From contig NZ_NMQZ01000010.1 of the NCBI RefSeq assembly GCF_002864685.1, positions 1 through 64,000 of the forward strand: DNA of 64,000 bases, in the 5' to 3' direction. This document shows positions 58,186 through 64,000 of this stretch, piece by piece. Every line of letters begins with the position of its first letter. Position 1 is the stretch's first letter. The DNA is from Alloalcanivorax mobilis. GTDB taxonomy: Bacteria > Pseudomonadota > Gammaproteobacteria > Pseudomonadales > Alcanivoracaceae. Below the pieces are notes generated by a model. That model saw only the letters and a program-made list of their open reading frames with translations. It had not been told where the DNA came from and did no database searches. The translations under genes and the position numbers were made by a program.

Positions 58186-58314
58186 TCACACCAGTTCGCG
58201 GTTCTCCTTACGCGCCTGACGCCGGTCGAGCAACACCGCGCGACATATCAGCACCAGAACGCCCAACGTCAGAGCGGGCCAGATCAATACATAGAAACCG
58301 AATAAAATCGTCAT
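58186..58314 (-). CDS. Small transporter subunit (42 residues) paired with the SSS symporter
   Basis: ATG at 58314 behind AAAGGAGA. MTILFGFYVLIWPALTLGVL then a single membrane helix and a highly charged C-terminus RRQARKENREL. This pattern, one helix with an I-W-P motif encoded right next to a sodium:solute symporter, is that of the putative small subunits of such symporters. It lies 59 bp downstream of the symporter on the same strand. Confidence 0.8.
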   Translation of the reverse strand: MTILFGFYVLIWPALTLGVLVLICRAVLLDRRQARKENRELV

Positions 58315-58373
58315 GATAGACTGAGTCTCCTTTCAGATGTCGTCGCGCTGAACGACCGTGTGCGTATAAGACT

Positions 58374-60071
58374 TCAAGATCTGGAAGCCGTGCTCGCCGT
58401 TGCCGATTGCGACGGCGTCGCGCCGTTCGCGGCGCTCTCTCCATCGTAATTGCCCACGCGCTCACGAATGGTATCGAAGTTAAACGGCGTCTCGCGGCTG
58501 ATCAGACTCATCACGACACAAACCAAAGTGCTGGTGCCGTAGGCGGTCAGTGAGGCCAACAGAACGGTGTAATCGCGCAGAAAACCGGTCGCAAAAACAA
58601 ACATCGCCAGCATCGCGATGATGCCTGCCGCGAAACCTACGGTGCGGCCGAGAAAGCCGAACGTCATCAGGCCGATGATCACCCCACCACCAACGCTGGC
58701 CAACAACTCAAAGAGCAGCCCGCCCGCGCCCGTCAAAGGCACCAGTTCGAAACGCGCCAGGCAGAACATCGCCATGGAAACCAGGACGGAAACGGTAAAC
58801 GCTTTATTGGTCACTCGATTCCAGTAGCAGCTGGCGATCACCGGAAAGACGATCGCGCCCCACAACGCCCCCACGAACACCAGCATCACCAGAATATCCA
58901 ACGAGAAACTCGCGAATACGATACCCACGGCGGTGGCCACGATCATCGTTACCCGGCCCACCAACAACATCCGCTTCGGATCCGCCTTACCCTTCGCGAT
59001 ATTTTTGCCATAGACATCCGCCATCATGATCGCGGACAACGCCGAAAGATCGGAATCCGCCGTGGACGAAAGCGAACCGATCACCAGAATGAAGAACAAG
59101 GCGATGTACACGGGCGACAAGTAGCTGGACACCATCTGAGGAATAAGATTGTTCATCTCGCCGTTCAGCGGCTCGACCCCGAGCGTGAGCGCCATCAACC
59201 CGATCATCCCCAAGCCGATCACAATCGCGCCGTAGCCTACGGTGGCGGTCAGGAACGTTGGCTTGATATGCGATTCGTCCACCGCGAACAGACGCTGCGA
59301 AATAGTCTGGTTACCAATCGCATAAGCCAACACCGCCACAAAGAACGGCGCGCCTTGATTGAGAATCGCATCAGTGGAAAAGAAGTTGGCCTGCTCCGCG
59401 GTCAGATTATCCAATCCCGCCACCAACTCGGAAGGCCCGCCCATCGCGAAAAAGACCGCGGGAATGATCACCACGGCGATGGCCATCAACGCCACCAGCT
59501 GAGCGAAGTCGGTCAAAACCGACGCACGAAAGCCGGACCATAAGGTGTAAAGGAGCACGCCCAGGCCGGCCATAACCACGCCGCTCTGGAACGACAACGG
59601 CGAAAGAACCGAGACCAGCGCCCCCGCCGCCGTGAAATTAACCATCAAACTGATCACACTACCCAGAACATTGGAGAGCGCCAGAATCAGCTGGCTGGAA
59701 CTGCCGTGGCGGGCATGAATCAACTCCCCAAGGGTATGGGCATTGGGCGCCAGCTTGCGGAAGCGGCGCCCAAAAGGATAGATGAACAAAATCATCAGCG
59801 CGCCCCACAACCCATAGTGAATCGGCCCCGAAACACCATAGGTATAGCCAGAGGTCGCCGCCGCATAGAACGACGCCGCCCAAATCCAGGTGGCTGTCAT
59901 ACTCGCCGCGCCGATACCGAAGCCGACGCGATGGTTGGACACCATAAAAGCGTCCGCGTCTTCGTTCTTTTTGCGAATACCAAGGGTCATCAGATAGGTG
60001 CCGCCATAAAAGGCCAGCATCAGAAGTATTACGGTGAAAGCGGAAAACTGATAGAGAGAATCGCTATTCAA
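58374..60071 (-). CDS. Sodium:solute symporter family protein
   Basis: 565 residues from TTG at 60071, placed 11 nt after AAGGAGG; no ATG is available near that site. Thirteen to fourteen helices in the LeuT-like 5+5 fold: TATWIWAASFYAAATSGYTYGVSGP opens the sodium-site region, and LVIGSLSSTADSDLSALSAIMMADVYGK contains the conserved S-S-x-x-D sodium 2 site. The C-terminal tail is Ser/Ala-rich. Substrate (carboxylate, urea or other) unknown. Confidence 0.9.
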   Translation of the reverse strand: MNSDSLYQFSAFTVILLMLAFYGGTYLMTLGIRKKNEDADAFMVSNHRVGFGIGAASMTATWIWAASFYAAATSGYTYGVSGPIHYGLWGALMILFIYPFGRRFRKLAPNAHTLGELIHARHGSSSQLILALSNVLGSVISLMVNFTAAGALVSVLSPLSFQSGVVMAGLGVLLYTLWSGFRASVLTDFAQLVALMAIAVVIIPAVFFAMGGPSELVAGLDNLTAEQANFFSTDAILNQGAPFFVAVLAYAIGNQTISQRLFAVDESHIKPTFLTATVGYGAIVIGLGMIGLMALTLGVEPLNGEMNNLIPQMVSSYLSPVYIALFFILVIGSLSSTADSDLSALSAIMMADVYGKNIAKGKADPKRMLLVGRVTMIVATAVGIVFASFSLDILVMLVFVGALWGAIVFPVIASCYWNRVTNKAFTVSVLVSMAMFCLARFELVPLTGAGGLLFELLASVGGGVIIGLMTFGFLGRTVGFAAGIIAMLAMFVFATGFLRDYTVLLASLTAYGTSTLVCVVMSLISRETPFNFDTIRERVGNYDGESAANGATPSQSATASTASRS

Positions 60072-61414
60072 AACGACACATTCCTCCTTAGAATGAACAC
60101 AAACGCCGCCCCGCATGTCCGAAGCACATAACGAGAACGACCAAAAGAGACGCGGCGTGCAGAGAAGCGATGTCGCAAGCACAAGCTCGCAGGCAAAGCA
60201 CCGGGCATTCGAGCCGTTGTAAAGACACGCGCAACGCTACGGCGAGAAACCTGGGGATGCTACCCGGGAAGATGAATCACTGGTGGCGAACGGCTGGGCA
60301 TGCAGCGGTTCGCGCTCGAAAAGTGGAATGCCACGCATTTCCCCCTCTGAATCGATAGCGTCAGCTGACGAAAAAAATAACAACGCCGGCAAACCACAAC
60401 CGCGAAAAAGATAAAGGACAGGGGAGCCAGCGATACAAGCAGGAGGCCCTCCACGCGCTCAGGTGGGCCGAAAGCGACGACAAGCTTACTGATTGGAAGA
60501 TGATATGTCTAATTTCGCAGCCTCGTTCGGCCGCCGTCCGAAAGAAGCGACAACATCGCTATGTCGCCCTCCCAATCGAACCCGGCCCCCAGTACTTGAT
60601 TCTGCCCGGCTACATCCCCCCTATCCCTCCTCGATGGCACCCGTGCTTCTCAAAAAGGAGGCGACACCACGCGTATGGGAAAGCAAGACCTTTACGGTCG
60701 CGCACTCATGATGCAAGGGTGTGTTAGGTTTGATTTGTAGGGTTTTTACCGACATTAGCCTATAAACCTATCCCATAACCTACACTTACTTCCTGGATTA
60801 GAGCGAACATGAGTGGACGTCTGTGGACCGATGCGCTGGCCCATTAAGTGCGGGCTCGAACGTAACGATTACCTAAACTTCCAGGCCATCGATAAGTTCG
60901 AGGCGCAGCAAACCGCCCTGGCGACGACCTGCAAAATGCGACGTCCCGAGCGGCAGTTATTCTTTCTAACGCGCTAGCGGGCCTGGGGAAGCGAACATCG
61001 CTAACCCGGTCCTTTTTATTGGTTCATTGCGCTTTGGCGGGAAACCGGCGTGCTGAATCGCCACCGCCTGGGGACGCGGAAGGAACCCACACAGTTCCGC
61101 TTTGAGGGCGCCCAACCGCCACGGGCTCTAACGGCGTTATTACCAACGCCTCCGAACTTGTGAGTCAACCCGTCACCTGGGTGCTCACTGCCGTGCGGGA
61201 CAAGGGTGGTGCCTGCAGAGAGCTGTTTGACCCGGGACGGCCAAACAAACGGCGGCCATGGAGGGCTTGAGGGGTAGGCACCACCCTTGTCCCGCGCCCC
61301 TAATGGGGCCGCCCAGTCACAATCTCAAGAACCCGCTTTCCGCTAAACCAGATGTCTGTTCCGTAGCCGCGTCTTGATGCTCGTCGCGTCCGGAAGGCCG
61401 AGGACCCTCCGTAC
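60072..61414. other. 1.3-kb stretch without a recognisable gene
   Basis: Short open frames exist on both strands, but none has a ribosome site plus credible protein composition. Features seen: the palindrome CGTCAGCTGACG (60359-60370) in the symporter upstream region; a sharp AT-rich patch at 60730-60800 with GTGTTAGGTT and AACCTACAC as an imperfect inverted pair; a decayed-looking frame around 60875-60980 (NDYLNFQAIDKFEAQQTAL) that I cannot assign; and a 20-bp inverted repeat at 61195-61295. It reads like a graveyard of an old insertion. Confidence 0.6.
61195..61295. repeat. Perfect 20-bp inverted repeat, 61-bp spacer
   Basis: GCGGGACAAGGGTGGTGCCT (61195-61214) and its exact inverted copy at 61276-61295. 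The 61-bp centre holds no gene. It lies 119 bp from the 3' end of the TRAP permease gene. A small non-autonomous element or a bidirectional 3' structure are the options. Confidence 0.8.
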
Positions 61415-62707
61415 TCACGCGACCCAGCGGGTTAACAATGTAGCCAGGTCGGGAAACAGAATAAGGATTAGCAAAGAGCTGAGCAACGCCGCGATGAACG
61501 GAATCACGCCTTGATAAATCGTCTTGATCGACAGCCCTGGCGTGATTGAACTGAGCACGAACAAGTTCATCCCCACCGGCGGGCTGATCATGCCGATCAT
61601 CACCACCATGACGACGACGATTCCGAACCAATAGGGGTCCAGCCCAAGCGCCACGATGATTGGGAAGAATACCGGAATCGTCAGCATGATCATGGATAAT
61701 TCTTCCATCACGCAGCCGAGCAGCAAATAGATCGCACAGATCATCAGTACGACGACCGTCGGGTTGACCGAAAACTGTTCAACGAACTGCTGAAGCTGCC
61801 ACGGCATACCGGTGAAATTGATAAAATTACCGAATATCAGCGCCCCCATCAGGATGGCGAACAGAATCGCGGTAGTGCGGGTGGAATCGTTGACCGCTTC
61901 CGCCAACCCTGCCCAGCCGATGCGGCGCCGCCCCACTGCCAATGCCAGGGTCCCAAATGCACCGAAACCCGCGCCTTCGGTGGCGGTAAAGAGGCCGCCA
62001 TAGATGCCGCCAATCACCAACAAGAACAACGCTACCACCCCCCAGACCTTGCGCAGGGCGCGAAGCCGAACCGACCAGGGCTGTCGAGCGCTTCTCGGCG
62101 CGACCTGGGGTTGCAACCGGGCCCAAAATGCCACCATCGAGCACATCAGTACGACGCTAAGCAGGCCGGGCAGGAACGCAGCAGCAAACAGTTTCCCGAT
62201 GTTGGTTTCGGTGAGAATGCCGTAAATGATCAGGATGGTGGACGGCGGGATAAGAATGCCCAATGTTCCGCCTGAAGCGATGGTCCCCGAGATCAGTTTC
62301 TCCGAGTAGCCCAGCTTTCGCATTTCTGGGTAAGCCACCTTAGCGATGGTAGCGGTGGTCGCGATAGAAGAACCACAGATCGCTCCGAAGCCGCCGCTGG
62401 CACCGACCGCGGCCATTGCGATACCGCCTCGACGATGGCCTAAAAAGGACCTTGCCAGCTCGAAAAGCTCGCTGGCCATACCGGCTCGCGCTGCGATATT
62501 GCCCATTAGAAGGAACAATGGAATAACGGACAAAGTGTAGGAAAACCCCGTGCTCTTGATTACCAGCACGGTGCTGATCAACGAGACATCCCAGCTTCTC
62601 AATAGAGCCAAGCCGGCGAAGCCCACCAGGCCCATCGCGATGGCGATAGGCACCCGCAGCCCCATGAGCAGAAAAACGACCAGAAAACCAATAAGCGAAA
62701 CGGTCAT
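61415..62707 (-). CDS. TRAP transporter large permease (DctM)
   Basis: 430 residues, about 12 helices. Sodium-driven uptake of carboxylate- or sulfonate-type solutes. FLLMGLRVPIAIAMGLVGFAGL, GFGAICGSSIATTATIAKVAYPEM and ASGGTLGILIPPSTILIIYG are DctM hallmarks, as is MISPPVGMNLFVLSSI near the end. Starts next to the DctQ stop, so it is co-translated with the small permease. Confidence 0.95.
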   Translation of the reverse strand: MTVSLIGFLVVFLLMGLRVPIAIAMGLVGFAGLALLRSWDVSLISTVLVIKSTGFSYTLSVIPLFLLMGNIAARAGMASELFELARSFLGHRRGGIAMAAVGASGGFGAICGSSIATTATIAKVAYPEMRKLGYSEKLISGTIASGGTLGILIPPSTILIIYGILTETNIGKLFAAAFLPGLLSVVLMCSMVAFWARLQPQVAPRSARQPWSVRLRALRKVWGVVALFLLVIGGIYGGLFTATEGAGFGAFGTLALAVGRRRIGWAGLAEAVNDSTRTTAILFAILMGALIFGNFINFTGMPWQLQQFVEQFSVNPTVVVLMICAIYLLLGCVMEELSMIMLTIPVFFPIIVALGLDPYWFGIVVVMVVMIGMISPPVGMNLFVLSSITPGLSIKTIYQGVIPFIAALLSSLLILILFPDLATLLTRWVA

Positions 62708-63253
62708 TCAATCACCTCTATTGGCAAGGTCAAGGAGTGACGACTCCTGCGACGACAGCAGAGGCTTCATGGCTTGCGGCCCCTTCAATAAAACGATGGC
62801 GCCGCGGACGATCGATAACACGGCGGTCAACATCAGCATGAAAGCCATCAAATAGATGAACCAGCCAATCGGTATGCGCAGATGGGAACTGACGTCGCCA
62901 TCGCCGAGTGTGCGCGCCGCCAGAACAAAGCACGCTTGCCCTAACAGGCCCAAGGCAACGCCGCTGACCCAGTCGGCCAATGAGCGGGTCAGCCGGTCAA
63001 GCCAGCCCCGGTAGAAATGATCCACCAGGTCCAGGCCCACGTGATCGCCGCGCCAGGACACCACCGGCAACGCCGTGAACAATAGGATAACCATCAGCAT
63101 TTCACTGACCTCCAGGGCGCCCGTTATCGGCTGAAAGAACTTGCGCCCGAGCACATCGGTAAAGGTCAGTACCATTAAGGTGAACAGCGCCAAACCCGAT
63201 ACCAGCAAGAGCAACCGATTCAGATAGGCAGGCAGACGGCGCAACATAGTCAT
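62708..63253 (-). CDS. TRAP transporter small permease (DctQ)
   Basis: 181 residues, four membrane helices. LNRLLLLVSGLALFTLMVLTFTDVLGRKFFQPITGALEVSEMLMVILLFTALPVVSWRGDHVGLDLV is the conserved DctQ pattern, including the R-x-x-x-x-P-I-x-G-A-x-E-x-x-E loop. It overlaps the end of the DctP gene by 4 bp (ATGA). Confidence 0.93.
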   Translation of the reverse strand: MTMLRRLPAYLNRLLLLVSGLALFTLMVLTFTDVLGRKFFQPITGALEVSEMLMVILLFTALPVVSWRGDHVGLDLVDHFYRGWLDRLTRSLADWVSGVALGLLGQACFVLAARTLGDGDVSSHLRIPIGWFIYLMAFMLMLTAVLSIVRGAIVLLKGPQAMKPLLSSQESSLLDLANRGD

Positions 63254-64000
63254 TGCTCAAGATCCTTTCGATACCGCTGGATCACCGCGTCGGGATCCTG
63301 GATACCTTTATCGCGTGCCAGCGTTCTCCAGTTATCCAACAGTGCCGTGGAACGCTGACCCACTTCCTGTACCAACGACCGGGGCGCCGGATCGACCTGG
63401 ATACCGGCCTCGACGGCGTGCTCGCGCGCCCTGGTATCACGCTCATCGAGCCGGCGACCTAGATCGCGGGAGAAAGGCACCCCCGAGAGCGCTTGAATGC
63501 TTTGCTTGTCCTCATCGCTGAGGTCTTTCCAGCGTGCTTTGTTCATCACCACCATCATGGCGGAGCTATAAAGGCCTCCCTGAAAGGCGGTGACATACTT
63601 AATCAGACCCATCAGATTGTAGGTTTCCAGAGATTCCATTGGCAGCCAGGCGCCATCGACCACGCCATTGGCGATCAGCTCATAGGACTCGGTGGCCGGC
63701 TTCTGCGAAGCGTTTACGCCGAGTACTTGCGCCACGTCACTGACGACGCCACCGCCGACCCGGTATTTGAGGCTCCGCAGATCGTCCATGCTCTTGATCG
63801 GCTTGCGGGTGTTGAAGACCTGGCCGGGCCCGTGCACGAAAAGCGCGAGAATCTTCACGTCTTTAAACTCCGCTTGCATCACCGGAGTTCGTTTAACGAG
63901 CCTGTAGAACGCCGCCGAGCTGGCTTCCGCGGTATGGGTGTTGGCAGGCATTTCCACCAGCTTGGTCAACGGAAACCGCCCGGGCGTGTACCCGGCCACG
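63250..64000 (-). CDS. TRAP transporter substrate-binding protein (DctP), 5' end off the right edge
   Basis: The last 250 residues are visible; signal peptide and N-terminal lobe lie beyond base 64000. Conserved elements include LFVHGPGQVFNTRKPIKSMDDLRSLKYRVGG (the R that contacts the carboxylate of ligands is in RVGG), and YNLMGLIKYVTAFQGGLYSSAMMVVMNKARWKDLSDEDKQSI. It binds the solute in the periplasm for the DctQM permease encoded after it. Confidence 0.93.
   Translation of the reverse strand, partial: VAGYTPGRFPLTKLVEMPANTHTAEASSAAFYRLVKRTPVMQAEFKDVKILALFVHGPGQVFNTRKPIKSMDDLRSLKYRVGGGVVSDVAQVLGVNASQKPATESYELIANGVVDGAWLPMESLETYNLMGLIKYVTAFQGGLYSSAMMVVMNKARWKDLSDEDKQSIQALSGVPFSRDLGRRLDERDTRAREHAVEAGIQVDPAPRSLVQEVGQRSTALLDNWRTLARDKGIQDPDAVIQRYRKDLEQ

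Noticed and set aside
60260-60454. A 64-codon minus-strand frame with a hydrophobic N-terminus upstream of the symporter
   Set aside because: No convincing ribosome site and the C-terminal half looks random; it could be part of the symporter 5' region.
61317-61631. A 104-codon minus-strand frame overlapping the 3' end of the TRAP large permease
   Set aside because: Out-of-frame shadow of the permease gene with Arg/Gly/Asp-rich random composition.

Overview
The window is 64 kb of GC-rich chromosome from a gammaproteobacterium. The order pncC-recA-recX-alaS-lysC-csrA-tRNA-Ser, the dnaX plus 4.5S RNA neighbourhood and the overall protein content fit a marine Oceanospirillales or Pseudomonadales relative, most likely an Alcanivorax-type organism. 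That placement is inferred from gene order and protein style; no database search was run. There is no prophage, CRISPR array or intact transposase.

Left part (1-17 kb): the 5' part of dnaX, with a conserved -1 frameshift signal, and the 4.5S RNA. Then come an Hsp20 gene with a sigma-32 promoter, a 2OG-Fe(II) oxygenase, a PadR-DUF1853-DUF2804-DUF4282 group, selO and a pirin. These are followed by an acetyl-CoA hydrolase/transferase, a three-gene metal-linked unit (dihydroorotase, COG0523 GTPase, periplasmic DUF2796 protein) and a thiolase. Centre-left (17-32 kb): a DAHP synthase gene preceded by a 36-residue leader peptide rich in Phe, Tyr and Trp codons and a strong terminator, which looks like an aromatic attenuator. 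A chemoreceptor, a 1005-residue lipoprotein joining a beta-helix to a diheme cytochrome, two thioesterases, an MFS carrier, an ArsR-rhodanese fusion and an aromatic-acid efflux unit under MarR control follow.

Centre (32-44 kb): a LysR/aldo-keto reductase/flavodoxin/cupin islet with lower-GC-looking stretches lies against a tRNA-Ser(GCU). The 3' end of that tRNA is mirrored in a 31-bp perfect palindrome and partly duplicated. Then come the housekeeping genes csrA, lysC, alaS, recX, recA (SOS box) and pncC. Right part (44-64 kb): a zinc alcohol dehydrogenase, a DUF488 remnant, type 2 argC, hmp and nsrR diverging from shared dyads, a ClC channel and a guanidinium exporter behind a guanidine-II (mini-ykkC) riboswitch. 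Next is a LysR-controlled unit cysJ-cysI-dsrE-like x3-nitronate monooxygenase, then an intact DUF488 gene, a sodium:solute symporter with its own 42-residue partner protein, a 1.3 kb gene-poor stretch, and a TRAP transporter that runs off the right edge.

The points I rate highest are the aromatic leader and terminator before DAHP synthase, the sulfite reductase plus triple DsrE-like plus nitronate monooxygenase unit, the fused beta-helix/diheme lipoprotein, the guanidine-II riboswitch, the tRNA-Ser palindrome and duplication, and a set of intergenic repeats that share a 7-bp period.
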